NCBI RefSeq assembly: GCF_000227685.2
Contig: NZ_CP007029.1
Span: 2,516,501-2,580,500 of the forward strand
Direction of reading: 5' to 3'
DNA length: 64,000 nucleotides
DNA from: Thioalkalivibrio paradoxus ARh 1
GTDB lineage: Bacteria; Pseudomonadota; Gammaproteobacteria; Ectothiorhodospirales; Ectothiorhodospiraceae
In this document: piece after piece, positions 53,038-63,965 of the stretch
Layout of the letters: each line of letters begins with the position of its first letter
Position numbering within the stretch: the first letter of the stretch is position 1
The notes under the pieces: generated by a model
Seen by the model: only the letters and a program-made list of their open reading frames with translations
Databases searched by the model: none
What the model was told of the DNA's origin: nothing
Program-made: the position numbers and the translations under genes

Positions 53038-54852
53038 ATGACCACGACCGTGATCACGCCGGAACGCGCGGGCAGCCTGGCGGGCCTGTTCCGCGAACGC
53101 GTCGACGCCAGTCCGGAGAAGGTGGCCTACCGGCAGTTCGATCCGGCCCGGGGCACCTGGGCACGCTGCACCTGGGCCGACATGGCGCACGAGGTCGGAC
53201 GCTGGCAGATGGCCCTACGCCGCGAAGGACTGGAACCCGGCGACCGGGTGGCGATGATGCTGCGCAACTGCCGGGAGTGGATCACCTTCGACCAGGCTGC
53301 GCTGGGACTGGGACTGGTCACGGTTCCGCTGTACACCGACGATCGCCCGGACAACGTCGCCTATATCCTTGAGCAGGCAGGCGTGAAAGTCCTGCTGCTG
53401 GAGGACCGGGCGCAGTGGCGACGGTTGCATCCCGTGCGGGACCGGTTGCCGACCGTGACGACGATCGTCTCGCTGCGCGGTTTCGACGACGACAGTGCCC
53501 CCGGAGATCCCCGCCTGACCGCGGCCGCCGACTGGCTGTTCGGACTCGACGGCGACCTGATCACCCGCCTGGAGGAACCCGACCACCTCGCGACGATCGT
53601 CTATACCTCGGGAACCACCGGGCGCCCGAAAGGCGTGATGCTGTCGCACCGCGCGCTGCTGTTCAACGCGCATGCGGCCTCCCAATGCGCACCTCTCGGT
53701 GGCGAAGACGTGTTCCTGTCGTTCCTGCCGCTGTCGCACACGCTGGAGCGCACCGCGGGATATTTCCTGCCGATGGCGGTTGGCGCGGAGGTCGCGTTCG
53801 CGCGCTCGATCGCGCAGCTCGCCGAAGACCTTCGGGTCGTGCAGCCGACAGTGCTGGTTTCGGTGCCGCGCATCTACGAGAGTGTCTATGCGAAGATCCA
53901 GGCGGGTCTGAAGCAGAAGCCGGCATTCGCGCGGCGGCTGTTCCAGGCCACGGTGAACACCGGCTGGGCGCGGTTCGAATACCTGCAAAGACGCGCCGGC
54001 TGGTCGCCCCGCCTGCTGCTGTGGCCGCTGCTCCGGCGCCTGGTCGCGCGGCAGGTGCTGGAACGTCTGGGCGGGCGTCTGGAATACGCCGTCTGCGGCG
54101 GTGCCCCGCTGCCGCCACCGATCGCCCGATTCTTCATCGGGCTGGGCCTTCCGGTGTATCACGGCTACGGGCTGACCGAGGCCAGCCCGGTGGTCACGGT
54201 GAACCGCCCCGATGACAACCTGCCCGCGTCGATCGGCAAGCCGCTGCCCGGTGTCGAGATCCGAATCGGCGAGCAGGACGAGCTGCTCACCCGCAGCCCC
54301 AGCGTGATGCTCGGCTACTGGCGGAACGACGAGGCCACCGCGGCCGCGATCGACTCCGATGGCTGGCTGCACACCGGCGACAAGGCGCGGGTCGACGATC
54401 GCGGCTTCGTGTTCATTACCGGGCGCATCAAGGACATCATCGTGCTGGGCAACGGTGAAAAGGTGCCGCCCGCGGACATGGAAATGGCGATCCAGCTCGA
54501 CCCGCTGTTCGACCAGGTGCTGGTGATCGGCGAGGCGCGGCCGTTCCTGTCGGCGCTGGTGGTGCTCGACGACTCGGCCTGGCGCGAATTCGCAGCCGAA
54601 CTCGATATCGACCCGGACAGTGACGACGACCTGCGCGGCCGCTTCGCCGAACGCAGCCTGCTGGCGCGCGTGCAGGCACAGCTCAAGGATTTTCCCGGCT
54701 ATGCGCGGATCCGGCGGCTGACCGCGTTGCGCGAGCCCTGGACCATCGACGACGGCCTGCTGACCCCCACACTGAAGATGAAGCGCGCACGCATCCTGGA
54801 CCGACACCGCGACCATGTCGACCGGATGTATGCCGACTACACCGACGCCTGA
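53038..54852 (+). CDS. Long-chain acyl-CoA synthetase (AMP-forming), FadD15-like
   Basis: The 604-residue adenylate-forming enzyme has the P-loop YTSGTTGRPKG (189-199), a HGYGLTEASPV adenine site, GWLHTGDKARVDD and the hinge ITGRIKDIIVLGNGEKV. The C-terminal lid is complete with the catalytic lysine in LTPTLKMKR. It activates fatty acids to acyl-CoA. AGGAG precedes the ATG. It is transcribed towards the aminotransferase gene (convergent, 36 bp apart) with no clear terminator between them. Confidence 0.92.
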   Translation: MTTTVITPERAGSLAGLFRERVDASPEKVAYRQFDPARGTWARCTWADMAHEVGRWQMALRREGLEPGDRVAMMLRNCREWITFDQAALGLGLVTVPLYTDDRPDNVAYILEQAGVKVLLLEDRAQWRRLHPVRDRLPTVTTIVSLRGFDDDSAPGDPRLTAAADWLFGLDGDLITRLEEPDHLATIVYTSGTTGRPKGVMLSHRALLFNAHAASQCAPLGGEDVFLSFLPLSHTLERTAGYFLPMAVGAEVAFARSIAQLAEDLRVVQPTVLVSVPRIYESVYAKIQAGLKQKPAFARRLFQATVNTGWARFEYLQRRAGWSPRLLLWPLLRRLVARQVLERLGGRLEYAVCGGAPLPPPIARFFIGLGLPVYHGYGLTEASPVVTVNRPDDNLPASIGKPLPGVEIRIGEQDELLTRSPSVMLGYWRNDEATAAAIDSDGWLHTGDKARVDDRGFVFITGRIKDIIVLGNGEKVPPADMEMAIQLDPLFDQVLVIGEARPFLSALVVLDDSAWREFAAELDIDPDSDDDLRGRFAERSLLARVQAQLKDFPGYARIRRLTALREPWTIDDGLLTPTLKMKRARILDRHRDHVDRMYADYTDA

Positions 54853-54888
54853 TTTCCGGGGCCGCGCCGCACCGCCGTTGCCGGCATT

Positions 54889-56049
54889 TCAGCGTGCGAG
54901 CACCCGGGCCATGCGCGCCACCGCCTCGGCCAGACGATCCCGCGGCTGCGTGTAGGCGATCCGGACGTGATCCCGCCCGCCGGCCGGGCTGAAATCGGTC
55001 CCGGGCGTCAGCGCAACCGCGGCTTCGCGCAGCAGCCGCGCGCACAACTGCTCCGAATCGGCGCCGTAGCCGGTGCTGTCGGCGTAGAGGTAGAACGCGC
55101 CTCCCGGCCGCGCGCGCACCGGCAGCCCCAGCGATGGCAGGGCTTCCAGCAGGAAGTCGCGGCGCTCGGCGAGTTCCCGCACCCGGGCCTGCAGCAATGC
55201 GTCGGTCTCGGGCTCGAACGCCGCGAGCGCCGCCTCCTGGGCCAGCGTCGACGGGGCGACGAACAGGTTCTGCGCCAGCCTGCGCACGGGCTCGATCCAG
55301 TGCTCGGGCACGACCATCCAGCCCAGCCGCCAACCGGTCATCGCGTAGTACTTGGAGAAGCTGTTCAGGATCACCGCATCCGGCGCGACTGAAAGCGCCG
55401 TCTGCGGCGGGCTGTCGAATACCAGCCGACCGTAGATCTCGTCGACGATCAAAACCCCGCCGCGGGCACGTACCGCTTCCGCGATCGCAGCGATCCCGGA
55501 AGCGGACAGGAGCGTTCCAGTCGGGTTCGACGGCGACGCGAGCATCACGGCCCGGGTATCGCTGCGCCACGCCGCGGCCACATGGTTCGCAGTCGGTTGA
55601 AAGTCCTGCTCCGCGGTGACCGGGAGCAGGTCCGCGCGGGCGCCCAGCGCATGCACGAACTGGCGGTTGCAGGCGTAGCCGGGATCGGGCAGCAGCACGC
55701 GGTCGCCGGGGTCGGTCCCGGCCGCAAGCGCCAGCAGGATCGCCGCCGACGCACCCGCCGTCACCACGACCCGTTCGGGATCCAGATCCACGCCGAAGCC
55801 GCGCCGGTAGTCGGCGGCGATCGCCGCGCGCAGCGCCGCGCTGCCATGCGCGGCGGTGTACCGGGTGCGGCCGCCGGCGAGAGCCCGCTGCGCGGCGGCG
55901 ACGATCGGCGCTGGCGTCGGGAAGTCGGGTTCGCCCACCTCCAGGTGGATTACGTCGGTCCCCTCGGCCTCGCGCTCCTGGGCCTGTGCAAGAATCTGCA
56001 TCACCCGAAACGGTTCCAGCGCCCCTGCGCGCGCGGACAGCGTCGCCAT
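54889..56049 (-). CDS. Pyridoxal-phosphate aminotransferase, class I/II
   Basis: The 386-residue fold-type I enzyme has the PLP lysine in NSFSKYYAMTGWRLGW and the substrate arginine near the C-terminus (DHVRIAYTQ), together with LASPSNPTGT and VDEIYGRL. It resembles aspartate/alanine/aromatic transaminases; the exact substrate cannot be set. It follows der by 9 bp on the same strand. Confidence 0.9.
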   Translation of the reverse strand: MATLSARAGALEPFRVMQILAQAQEREAEGTDVIHLEVGEPDFPTPAPIVAAAQRALAGGRTRYTAAHGSAALRAAIAADYRRGFGVDLDPERVVVTAGASAAILLALAAGTDPGDRVLLPDPGYACNRQFVHALGARADLLPVTAEQDFQPTANHVAAAWRSDTRAVMLASPSNPTGTLLSASGIAAIAEAVRARGGVLIVDEIYGRLVFDSPPQTALSVAPDAVILNSFSKYYAMTGWRLGWMVVPEHWIEPVRRLAQNLFVAPSTLAQEAALAAFEPETDALLQARVRELAERRDFLLEALPSLGLPVRARPGGAFYLYADSTGYGADSEQLCARLLREAAVALTPGTDFSPAGGRDHVRIAYTQPRDRLAEAVARMARVLAR

Positions 56050-56058
56050 CGGCCGATC

Positions 56059-57468
56059 TCAGCGCCGCTTCACGTGCCGGAGCAGCCGCTTGCGCTTGCG
56101 CTGCTGGCGCTCGGTCAGTACGTTCCTGCGCCCGGCAAACGGGTTCTTGCCGCTGCGAAACTCCAGCCGCAGCGGCGTGCCGACCAGCCGCAGATGCGTG
56201 CGGAAGAAATTTTCCAGGAAACGCCGGTAGCTGCCCGGCAGCGACTCGGTCTGGTTGCCGTGGATCACGATCACCGGCGGGTTCTGACCGCCCTGGTGCG
56301 CGTAGCGCAGCTTGATGCGACGGTGCCCCACCAGCGGCGGGGCATGCTCGGCCACGGCCGATTCCAGCAGGCGCGAGAGCTGCGGCGTCGACAGCTCGAC
56401 GAATGCACTCGCGTGAGCCTCGCGCACATCGTCGAGCAGGTGGCCGACATTGGTGCCGTGCAGCGCCGACACCAGCCGCATGCGCGCAAAGCGCAGAAAG
56501 CCCAACTTGCGCTCCAGGTCGAGGCGCACGCGTTCGCGCACATCCGGATCGAGCCCATCCCATTTGTTGACCGCGAGCACCAATGCGCGGCCCGCGTCCA
56601 GCACCATGCCCAGCAGGTGCGCGTCCTGGTCAGCGATCCCCGCCTGCGCGTCCAGCACCATGATCACCACATGCGCGGCATCGATCGCCTGCAGCGTTTT
56701 CACGACACTGAACTTCTCGACCGCGTCGTGCACGCGGGCCCGCCGCCGCACGCCGGCCGTGTCGATCAGCGTGTAGTCCTGGCCGTCGCGCTGAAACGGG
56801 ATGAAGATGCTGTCGCGCGTGGTGCCCGCAATCGGCGTGGCCAGTACCCGCTCCTCGCCGAGCAGTCGATTGATCAGCGTGGACTTGCCGGCGTTCGGGC
56901 GGCCCACCAGCGCGACCCGGATCCCGGGCCAGCGATCCAGCGCGGTACCGGGATCGGCCGCCCCGTCGTCGCCGTTCGGGGCCAGCGCGTCATGCACGCG
57001 CTGCATCAGCTGCGAGACGCCGCGGCCATGCGCGGCCGCAATCGGCGCGATCGCGCCGAGGCCGAGCGCGTGGAATTCCGCAGTGGCCGAGTCGATATCC
57101 AGGCCGTCGGTCTTGTTCGCGACCAGCAATGCCCGCACGCCCTCGGCACGAAGATCGCTGGCGATCGCCTGGTCCTGCGCGGTCAGACCCGAGCGGGCAT
57201 CCACCAGCAACAGCACCAGATCCGCCTCGCGGATCGCCTGCCGCGTCTGCTGGGCCATCGCGGCATCCATCGTCGCGTCTTCGCCCGAGAGTCCGCCGGT
57301 ATCGACGACCATGTACGGAAAGCCGCCGACCCGGCCGATTCCGTATTGCCGGTCCCGGGTCAGCCCCGGCAGGTCGGCAACCAGCGCGTCGCGGGACCGC
57401 GTCAATTGGTTGAACAGCGTCGACTTGCCAACGTTGGGCCGCCCGACCAGGGCGATCACCGGGATCAT
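56059..57468 (-). CDS. der: Ribosome-associated GTPase Der (EngA)
   Basis: Der has two G domains in tandem and a C-terminal KH-like domain, and is needed for 50S subunit assembly. Here the 469 residues contain GRPNVGKST with DTGG and NKTD, then a second GRPNAGKST with DTAG and NKWD, followed by the KH part. It is the standard neighbour of bamB in gammaproteobacteria. Length and motifs are normal. Confidence 0.96.
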   Translation of the reverse strand: MIPVIALVGRPNVGKSTLFNQLTRSRDALVADLPGLTRDRQYGIGRVGGFPYMVVDTGGLSGEDATMDAAMAQQTRQAIREADLVLLLVDARSGLTAQDQAIASDLRAEGVRALLVANKTDGLDIDSATAEFHALGLGAIAPIAAAHGRGVSQLMQRVHDALAPNGDDGAADPGTALDRWPGIRVALVGRPNAGKSTLINRLLGEERVLATPIAGTTRDSIFIPFQRDGQDYTLIDTAGVRRRARVHDAVEKFSVVKTLQAIDAAHVVIMVLDAQAGIADQDAHLLGMVLDAGRALVLAVNKWDGLDPDVRERVRLDLERKLGFLRFARMRLVSALHGTNVGHLLDDVREAHASAFVELSTPQLSRLLESAVAEHAPPLVGHRRIKLRYAHQGGQNPPVIVIHGNQTESLPGSYRRFLENFFRTHLRLVGTPLRLEFRSGKNPFAGRRNVLTERQQRKRKRLLRHVKRR

Positions 57469-57516
57469 CGCAGGCCCGGACGTGCGGGGCCGGTCGCAGC
57501 GGCCCCGGAAAAGGTC

Positions 57517-58689
57517 TCAGTCATTGCCGACGCGCGCCCGGATCGCGCTGAGCTGGCCGTTGGCCGCCAGCACGTAGAGCACGCCGTCATCGAGCACCGG
57601 CCGGCTCACGATGCCCCCGGATCCCGCTCGGGTTCGAGCCACGATCCCGCCATCGCGGACATTGAGCCAGTGCAGATAGCCCTGGTAGTCGCCTACCACG
57701 GCCTGGTCACCGGCCACGACCGGTGCGGTCAGGCCGCGCAGGCGCAGATCCCGCTGCTGCCAGAGGTCGCCGCCGTTGCGCGGATCCAGGCCCCACACGT
57801 GACTGTCGCTTGCGGTCATCACCAGAATCTCGGAGTCGGAATGGATATCGCCCCCCTGGTAGGACGAAAAGTCCCGGGCCCAGATCAGGTCGCCGCTGTC
57901 CAGCGTGACGGCGGCCAGCCGGCCCTGGTAGGTGGTAGCGAAAGCCACGCCCCGGTACACAGGAATATGGCCATCGGCATCGATCAGGCGTTCCAGATCC
58001 GAACGCCCCGACGGTACCGCCAGCGTCGCCTCCCACAGCACGTTCCCGCGCTGGGCGCCGAGCATCAGCATACGCCCGTTGTCGAAGCTTGCGAGCACCC
58101 GCCCGGGCAGCATCCGCGGCACCTGGGCGCCACGCAGACTCAGCGCCGGCGTCGTGCGCAACACGGTCCACTGAACCGAACCCGACGCCGCATCCAGCGC
58201 GTGCAGACGCCCGTCGTTGCTGCGCGCGACCACGATGCCCCCGGCAACTGCCGAGATCCCGAGCAGCTCGCTCGACAGTTGGGTACGCCAGATCTCGTCG
58301 CCGTTTTCGAGGTTCAGCGCGATCGCCTCGCCATCCAGCGTGCCGACGACCGCGACACCGCCGCCGACGCCGACCCCGGACGAAATGCGCGCATCGCCTA
58401 GCCGCGTCTCCCAACGGGGGCTGCCGGAATCGCGGTCCAGCGCGGTTACACGGCCCCTGGCGTCTGCGGCCACCACCAGGCCGTCGGTCACGCCCGGCTG
58501 CACCTGCCAGAGGTAGCGGTCGCCGCTACCGCCGATCGAACGCGACCAGAGCGTCATCGGGCTGCCCAGCGCCGTAAACTCCGGCAGCGGGGCCGGCGGT
58601 TCAGTGGTATCCCTGGACCACAGGCCGCAGGCCGCCAGAGACAGGACCAGCGCGGTCGCGAGCGAAAGACGCAGCGCTACGGAGATCAT
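57517..58689 (-). CDS. bamB: Outer membrane assembly lipoprotein BamB
   Basis: BamB is the eight-blade propeller lipoprotein of the BAM complex. The product has a lipoprotein signal with lipobox LAAC and then PQQ-like propeller repeats (GLVVAADARGRVTALDRDSG, VGTLDGEAIALNLENG, VARSNDGRLHALDAASG and so on). I prefer the ATG at 58689 because it puts the signal peptide at the very start; a GTG at 58701 would add four residues. It follows yfgM closely. Confidence 0.93.
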   Translation of the reverse strand: MISVALRLSLATALVLSLAACGLWSRDTTEPPAPLPEFTALGSPMTLWSRSIGGSGDRYLWQVQPGVTDGLVVAADARGRVTALDRDSGSPRWETRLGDARISSGVGVGGGVAVVGTLDGEAIALNLENGDEIWRTQLSSELLGISAVAGGIVVARSNDGRLHALDAASGSVQWTVLRTTPALSLRGAQVPRMLPGRVLASFDNGRMLMLGAQRGNVLWEATLAVPSGRSDLERLIDADGHIPVYRGVAFATTYQGRLAAVTLDSGDLIWARDFSSYQGGDIHSDSEILVMTASDSHVWGLDPRNGGDLWQQRDLRLRGLTAPVVAGDQAVVGDYQGYLHWLNVRDGGIVARTRAGSGGIVSRPVLDDGVLYVLAANGQLSAIRARVGND

Positions 58690-58704
58690 GGCGTCGGGCA
58701 CCCC

Positions 58705-59319
58705 TTATGCGGACAGTTCATCGAGCTTCAGGCGCAGGTATTCGGTGTTGTGCCCTGCTGCGAGGGCCTCTTCGTAGAACTGCCGCGCGCGCTCAGTCTC
58801 CCCGCGGTCACGGGCAATGTCGCCGTGGAGTTCGGCCCGCAGACCGGCGAACGGCTCGTCGCGGACCTCGCCCAGCAGTGTCTCGGCCTCGTCGAGTCGT
58901 TCCTGGGCCACCAGATGCCGCACCAGGCGCAGCGTGAGCACCTGCCGGTAGCCCTTGTCCCGCGCGTTCTCGCGCGCCTGCTCCAGCGCATGGATCGCGC
59001 GATCGTCATCGCTTTGCCGCACCGCCATGTCGGCGATCAGGGCCCAGCCCATCGCGGCATACGGGGTACCGCGGCCTTTCTCGACCAGATCGGTGGCCAG
59101 CGCCGAAGCCTGCGCATACTGGCCGGCCCCGACATGCGAGAGTACCGCCATGTAGATCTCCGAGGCCGCCTCGGCTTTTGAGGCCTGGCGGTCGGTCCAC
59201 CAATTCCATCCAAACAGTCCGGCGATGCCGAGCACCAGCCCGCCGATCACGGCCGCGCCGTTGTCCGACCACCATTTCTTGATGGCCTCCGCCTTTTCCT
59301 CGTCGGTGAGGTAGCTCAT
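58705..59319 (-). CDS. yfgM: YfgM-type TPR protein, ancillary SecYEG translocon subunit
   Basis: The 204-residue protein has a cytoplasmic N-terminus (YLTDEEKAEAIKKWW), one helix (about 21-40, ending WNWWTD) and TPR-like helices in the periplasm. YfgM associates with the SecYEG/PpiD translocon. GGAGGAAAC precedes the ATG. It lies between hisS and bamB, the conserved order. Confidence 0.93.
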   Translation of the reverse strand: MSYLTDEEKAEAIKKWWSDNGAAVIGGLVLGIAGLFGWNWWTDRQASKAEAASEIYMAVLSHVGAGQYAQASALATDLVEKGRGTPYAAMGWALIADMAVRQSDDDRAIHALEQARENARDKGYRQVLTLRLVRHLVAQERLDEAETLLGEVRDEPFAGLRAELHGDIARDRGETERARQFYEEALAAGHNTEYLRLKLDELSA

Positions 59320-59347
59320 CGTCTGTTTCCTCCGGAGTGATTCCGGT

Positions 59348-60622
59348 TCATCGGCCCAGCCGGGCCTGCATCAATGCGGCCAGGTCGTCCTGGGACACGG
59401 TCAGCTGACTCGCGCCCGGATCGCGCATGGCCTTGACCACAGCGGTACCGGACGCGATTTCGTCGGGGCCGAGGATCACCGCGTAGCGGGCGCCGGTCCT
59501 GTCGGCCTTCTTCATCTGCGCCTTGATGCTGCCGCCGCCGCAGTTCAGCACCAGACGCAGGCTGGGCAGCGCATCGCGCAAACGCTCGGCGAGCAGCAGC
59601 GCCTGGATTCTGGCGTCGTCCGCGGGCACCACCAGATAGATGTCGGGTCCTTCCGGAGCCGCCACCGCGGACTGCTCGGCGAGCAGGCTGACCAGGCGCT
59701 CGAGCCCCATCGCCAGCCCGATCGCCGGTGTCGCACGCCCGCCCAGCTGTTCCACCAGCCCATCGTAGCGCCCTCCGGCACAGACCGTTCCCTGCGCGCC
59801 AAGTTCGTCGGTGATCCACTCGAACACGGTGTGAGTGTAGTAGTCCAGGCCGCGCACCAGCCGGGGGTTGTGGGTGTAGACGACCCCCAGCGCATCCAGA
59901 TTCGCGCGCAAGCCCTCGAAATGGGCCCGCGAGTCGGCGTCGAGATCGTCCAGCAGGGTCGGCGCCTCCCGCGCAATCGCCGCGGTGTCCGGATGCTTGC
60001 TGTCGAGCAGACGCAATGGATTGTCGTGCAGACGCCGCAATGCCTCGGGATCCAGCCCGTCGCGATGCACCTCGAAATAGTCGATCAGGCGTTCCCGATA
60101 ACGCAGCCGGCTCGCCGGCGTACCAAGGGTGTTGAGTTCGAGGCGCAGGTTCCGCAGCCCGAGCGCCTTCCAGAGCCGCGCGGTAAACGCCAGCATCTCG
60201 GCGTCCACGTCCGGCCCCTGCAACCCGAAGACTTCCATCCCCACCTGGTGGAACTGGCGGTAACGCCCCTTCTGGGGCCGTTCGTGCCGAAACATCGGCC
60301 CCTGGTACCAGAGCCGCTGGACCTGGTTGTGCAGCAGCCCGTGCTCGATCCCCGCGCGCACGCAGCCAGCGGTACCCTCGGGCCGCAGGCTGAGCCGATC
60401 GCCGTTGCGATCCTCGAAGGTGTACATCTCCTTCTCGACGATATCGGTCACGTCGCCGATGGAACGCGCGAACAGTTCGGTGAACTCGACCGCCGGCAGT
60501 CGAATTTCCTGGTAACCGTAGGCGTCGAGCAGTGACCGGAGACGGTCCTCGAGGTACTGCCACAGGTACACGGTATCGGGGAGGATGTCGTGCATCCCCC
60601 GGATCGATTGGATCGCCTTCAT
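59348..60622 (-). CDS. hisS: Histidyl-tRNA synthetase
   Basis: The 424-residue class II enzyme has motif 1 (RGMHDILPD start), motif 2 ([19 protein letters not shown], with the usual Arg), the histidine-specific [15 protein letters not shown] and AGGRYDGL, and a C-terminal anticodon-binding domain. It lies just downstream of rodZ, with 58 bp containing a small TCATTCGxGATCCAG direct repeat at 60666-60695. Confidence 0.96.
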   Translation of the reverse strand: MKAIQSIRGMHDILPDTVYLWQYLEDRLRSLLDAYGYQEIRLPAVEFTELFARSIGDVTDIVEKEMYTFEDRNGDRLSLRPEGTAGCVRAGIEHGLLHNQVQRLWYQGPMFRHERPQKGRYRQFHQVGMEVFGLQGPDVDAEMLAFTARLWKALGLRNLRLELNTLGTPASRLRYRERLIDYFEVHRDGLDPEALRRLHDNPLRLLDSKHPDTAAIAREAPTLLDDLDADSRAHFEGLRANLDALGVVYTHNPRLVRGLDYYTHTVFEWITDELGAQGTVCAGGRYDGLVEQLGGRATPAIGLAMGLERLVSLLAEQSAVAAPEGPDIYLVVPADDARIQALLLAERLRDALPSLRLVLNCGGGSIKAQMKKADRTGARYAVILGPDEIASGTAVVKAMRDPGASQLTVSQDDLAALMQARLGR

Positions 60623-60680
60623 GTCCGGCAGCTCCCGCTACCTTCGGCATCGGCATGGGCCAGCATCATTCGGGATCCAG

Positions 60681-62051
60681 TCATTCGAGATCCAGGCTGA
60701 ATCGAGCGGTGCGGTCGCCACGCGTGTGCGGCGCCAGATCGACGGGCGCGGCGTCGCGTACCAGGCGGACAGCCGGTGCGTTGCCCAGTACCACCCGCGC
60801 CGGCAGTTCGACGACGACCCGTTGTTCGTCGCCCGAATGGTAGATGCCGCGCAGCTCGACACGGTCGGATGCCGACCGGATCTCCACCCAGGAAGTGTCT
60901 TCGAACGCGAGCGTCAGGACTGCGCTCCCCTCTTCCGCCGGCGCTGCAACGGTTTCGGCGGGGGCTTCGGTCACTGCCGTGTCCGGTGCCGTCGCATCCG
61001 GTGCAGGTGCATCCGGCTCAACGGCGGGCGTCGCCGGAGTCGGGGCCGCCTCGGCGGGCTCGATTTGCGGTGGCGGCGCGTCCGCATTCGGCACTGCGGG
61101 GGGAGCCGCGTGTTCCCGATCGGGCTCCTGACGCGGGGCAACGTCGACACCGACCTCGGGGTCGACGACCGATGCGAGTGGCTCCGGCAGCGGCTCCAGC
61201 GCCAGGGGCTCGGCAACCGGGCCCACAGGTTCACCGCCGGGGCCCCAGGCGACGTCGGCAGGCTCATCCGGGGGTGCGGCAGGAGCGGACGGCACGCCGG
61301 CAACCGGCTCGTGGTCGGGCGCTGCCGGTTCCGATGGCGTGGTCGCAAACCGGGACGGAATCTCGCCGACCCAGGCGACCAAGCCGGCCAGCGGATTCCC
61401 GCGTTCCGGCTCGCCCTCGGTCCAGGCATAAATGCCGAGGCCGAACGCGGTCACCAGAATCGCCGCGACCATCGTGTACCAAAGCGCCGCACTGAACCCC
61501 AAATGCCCGGAGGGGTTTCGCTGTACCGTGGGCCGCACGATCGGATCGGAGTATCCCAAGCCCTCGTACGCCCGTATCCAGCGATCGGCGTCGGCCCCCA
61601 GTTCGCGCGCGACCGCGCGCAGGTACCCCCGCACATAGGCCGGAGGAATCGAATCGAAGCGGTTGGCCTCCATCGCCTCGATGATTCGCCGTGACAGCCG
61701 CGTCCGCATTGCGAGCGTGCCGATGTCCAGCCCGCGCTGCTCGCGCGCGCCGCGCATTCCCGCGCCCGGACTCCCGGAGAGAGCCTCCGCGTCGGTCGCA
61801 GGGGGCTCTGGCGACTGGACCCTTGTGTTCAGCAGGTCCGACGCCGGCCTGCCGGCGTCGTACGCCGCAGGGAGCGGCGCGGGCTCCTGGTCGCGCCGGT
61901 CAGCGGCCAGGCCGCTGACCTCCGGTCCGGGTGTCTCTGCCTCGCTACGCCGACTGCCGCTGCGCAGCCGCCCACCGGCGGACAGATCGCCGGTCTCGTC
62001 GACATCGTCCAGGTGCCCGAACACCGGTTCCTTTTCCCTGCGCTCAACCAC
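60681..62051 (-). CDS. rodZ: RodZ-like cytoskeletal/transcription factor-like protein
   Basis: RodZ couples MreB to the cell wall machinery. The 456-residue protein has an unusually long, charged N-terminal region (about 1-95) before the helix-turn-helix (LREQRGLDIGTLAMRTRLS-like, then YVRGYLRAVARELG). One membrane helix (about 195-215), a Pro/Ala/Glu-rich linker and a C-terminal DUF4115 beta domain (TLAFEDTSWVEIR, LVRDAAPVDLAPHTRGD) follow. The start overlaps the pilW stop by 8 bp. The ispG gene, often between rodZ and hisS, is absent here. Confidence 0.9.
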   Translation of the reverse strand: MVERREKEPVFGHLDDVDETGDLSAGGRLRSGSRRSEAETPGPEVSGLAADRRDQEPAPLPAAYDAGRPASDLLNTRVQSPEPPATDAEALSGSPGAGMRGAREQRGLDIGTLAMRTRLSRRIIEAMEANRFDSIPPAYVRGYLRAVARELGADADRWIRAYEGLGYSDPIVRPTVQRNPSGHLGFSAALWYTMVAAILVTAFGLGIYAWTEGEPERGNPLAGLVAWVGEIPSRFATTPSEPAAPDHEPVAGVPSAPAAPPDEPADVAWGPGGEPVGPVAEPLALEPLPEPLASVVDPEVGVDVAPRQEPDREHAAPPAVPNADAPPPQIEPAEAAPTPATPAVEPDAPAPDATAPDTAVTEAPAETVAAPAEEGSAVLTLAFEDTSWVEIRSASDRVELRGIYHSGDEQRVVVELPARVVLGNAPAVRLVRDAAPVDLAPHTRGDRTARFSLDLE

Positions 62052-62835
62052 GCTGACGTTCCTCGCGCAGGAGTGTGGCCGCCTCGTCGCTATCCCGGAA
62101 ATCCCGTTTCAGCCGGTCGGCACAGCGCCGCGCATCCTCGGCATTGCCCAACTGCGTCTCCGCCCGGTAGCAGAGCAGCAGCGATTCCGGCATCACGATC
62201 CCCAGGGCCTCGAGCCGCGACAGAAACGCCCGGGTCTGAAACGGCCGCCCAGCCTCGAAGGTCAGCTGGGCCAGCTCGTAGAGTGCTTCCGGGGACTCCG
62301 GATCGATTCGCAGCGCTTCACGCAAGCGTTCTTCCGCACGTTCGCGGTCGCCGGCACGCGCATGGCATTTCCCTGCGCTCAGCAGAGCAATCCCGCGCGC
62401 AGGATAGGACGGGTTGGCAATCGCCCGTTCGAGCAATTCGAGTCCCTCGCGATAATCGCCCTTGCGGCAGAGCAGATCACCCAGATTGGTCTGCGCATAG
62501 GGATCGCGTCGATCCAGTGACAGCGCCCGCCGATAATGTTCCTCGGCTGAGTCCAGCGCGCCCTGCCTTTCGCGTAGCGAGGCCATGCCCAGGTGTGCCA
62601 GCGCGAGGTTCGGATCGAACTGCAGCGAACGCTCCAGAGCACGTTGTGCCTGGGCCAGTTCGTTCTGGCGCAGGTAGCTGACCCCCAGTTCCGCATTGAT
62701 TTCCGCCGCACGACGCTGGTCGTCCGAGGCCTGCGGCTGCAGCCCCGCGCAACCCGCGAGCAGGCTGGCCACCAGCAGCCAGAAACCAATCCGGAATACG
62801 CGAACGGTCGGCCGTGCCGCGGGAACCCGGCTCAT
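62044..62835 (-). CDS. pilW: Type IV pilus biogenesis lipoprotein PilW/PilF
   Basis: This 263-residue outer-membrane pilotin-type protein helps secretin PilQ assemble. It has a lipoprotein signal (lipobox LLAGC near residue 28) and six TPR motifs (for example [38 protein letters not shown]). The ATG overlaps the rlmN stop (ATGA), the conserved arrangement in gammaproteobacteria. Confidence 0.93.
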   Translation of the reverse strand: MSRVPAARPTVRVFRIGFWLLVASLLAGCAGLQPQASDDQRRAAEINAELGVSYLRQNELAQAQRALERSLQFDPNLALAHLGMASLRERQGALDSAEEHYRRALSLDRRDPYAQTNLGDLLCRKGDYREGLELLERAIANPSYPARGIALLSAGKCHARAGDRERAEERLREALRIDPESPEALYELAQLTFEAGRPFQTRAFLSRLEALGIVMPESLLLCYRAETQLGNAEDARRCADRLKRDFRDSDEAATLLREERQRG

Positions 62836-63965
62836 GCGCGGGCACCCGCCGGCTGTGGAAGCGCCGCGTGCAGCCGGATCATGCGTGCCTCGCGTCCGCT
62901 GCGGTCGGCCACCTGTCCGACCAGCTGCCCGCAGGCGGCGTCGATGTCATCGCCGCGGGTACGCCGTACGATCGTCACGAAACCAGCATCGTCGAGCAGC
63001 TTCTCGAACACCTGCACCGCATTGGCCGACGGCCGAACGAACGGAGAACCAGGAAAAGGATTAAACGGAATCAGGTTGATTTTGCAGGGTACATCCCGCA
63101 GCAGCGTGATCAACTCCCGCGCATGCTGCGGCTGATCGTTGATCCCGGCCAGCAGCACGTACTCGAAGGTCACCCGATGGTGCCGGGCCCCGTCGCGGGT
63201 ATACCGCCGGCAGGCATCGAGCAGCTCGCGGATCGGATATTTGCGATTGATCGGTACCAGGCGGTCACGCAGGGCGTCGTTCGGCGCGTGCAGGCTCACC
63301 GCCAACGCCACGTCGGTACTCGCGCCCAGACGATCGAGCGCGGGCACCAGACCCGAGGTGCTGACCGTGACCCGCCGCTTGCTGAGTCCGTAGGCATTGT
63401 CGTCCAGCATCAGGTCGACCGCATCGACGACGGCTTCGACGTTCGCCAGCGGCTCGCCCATGCCCATGAACACCACGTTGGTAACCGCCCGCGAGCGGCC
63501 TTCCGGAATCGGCAGACGCCGATTGGCCAGCCACAGCTGCCCGATGATTTCCTGCGCGCTCAGGTTGCGGTTGAACCCTTGCTGCGCCGTGGAGCAGAAC
63601 GTACAGTCGAGCGCGCACCCGACCTGCGAGGAAATGCACAGGGTTCCGCGGTCGTCCTCCGGTATATAGACGGTTTCGATTGCGTTCCCGTCTGCGAGGC
63701 GCAGCACCCATTTGACCGTACCGTCATCGGAGCGTCGCTCCAGCGCAATCTCGGGCAGTTCGAGGGTCGCGAGCAGGCCGAGCCGCTCGCGCAGCGCCTT
63801 GGAGAGATCGGTCATCGCGGCAAAGTCGGTGACACCACGCTGATGGATCCACTTCACCAGCTGGGTCGCACGAAACCCCCGCTCCCCCCAGTTCTCGAAC
63901 TGGCCGGCAAGGCGCTGGCGCGGCATGCCCAGCAAATTCAGTCGGTTGGCGGGAGATGCTGACAT
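62832..63965 (-). CDS. rlmN: Dual-specificity RNA methyltransferase RlmN
   Basis: This radical-SAM enzyme methylates A2503 of 23S rRNA and A37 of some tRNAs. The 377-residue protein has the cluster motif CALDCTFC (C117, C121, C124) followed by [12 protein letters not shown], then [27 protein letters not shown] and the methyl-carrier Cys region near the C-terminus. The ATG at 63965 is the first start; the 35 bp right of it is a partial intergenic stretch in which I see nothing. Confidence 0.96.
   Translation of the reverse strand: MSASPANRLNLLGMPRQRLAGQFENWGERGFRATQLVKWIHQRGVTDFAAMTDLSKALRERLGLLATLELPEIALERRSDDGTVKWVLRLADGNAIETVYIPEDDRGTLCISSQVGCALDCTFCSTAQQGFNRNLSAQEIIGQLWLANRRLPIPEGRSRAVTNVVFMGMGEPLANVEAVVDAVDLMLDDNAYGLSKRRVTVSTSGLVPALDRLGASTDVALAVSLHAPNDALRDRLVPINRKYPIRELLDACRRYTRDGARHHRVTFEYVLLAGINDQPQHARELITLLRDVPCKINLIPFNPFPGSPFVRPSANAVQVFEKLLDDAGFVTIVRRTRGDDIDAACGQLVGQVADRSGREARMIRLHAALPQPAGARA

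Noticed and set aside
55582-58401. 939-codon plus-strand frame opposite the aminotransferase, der and bamB
   Set aside because: It is antisense to three recognisable conserved genes.
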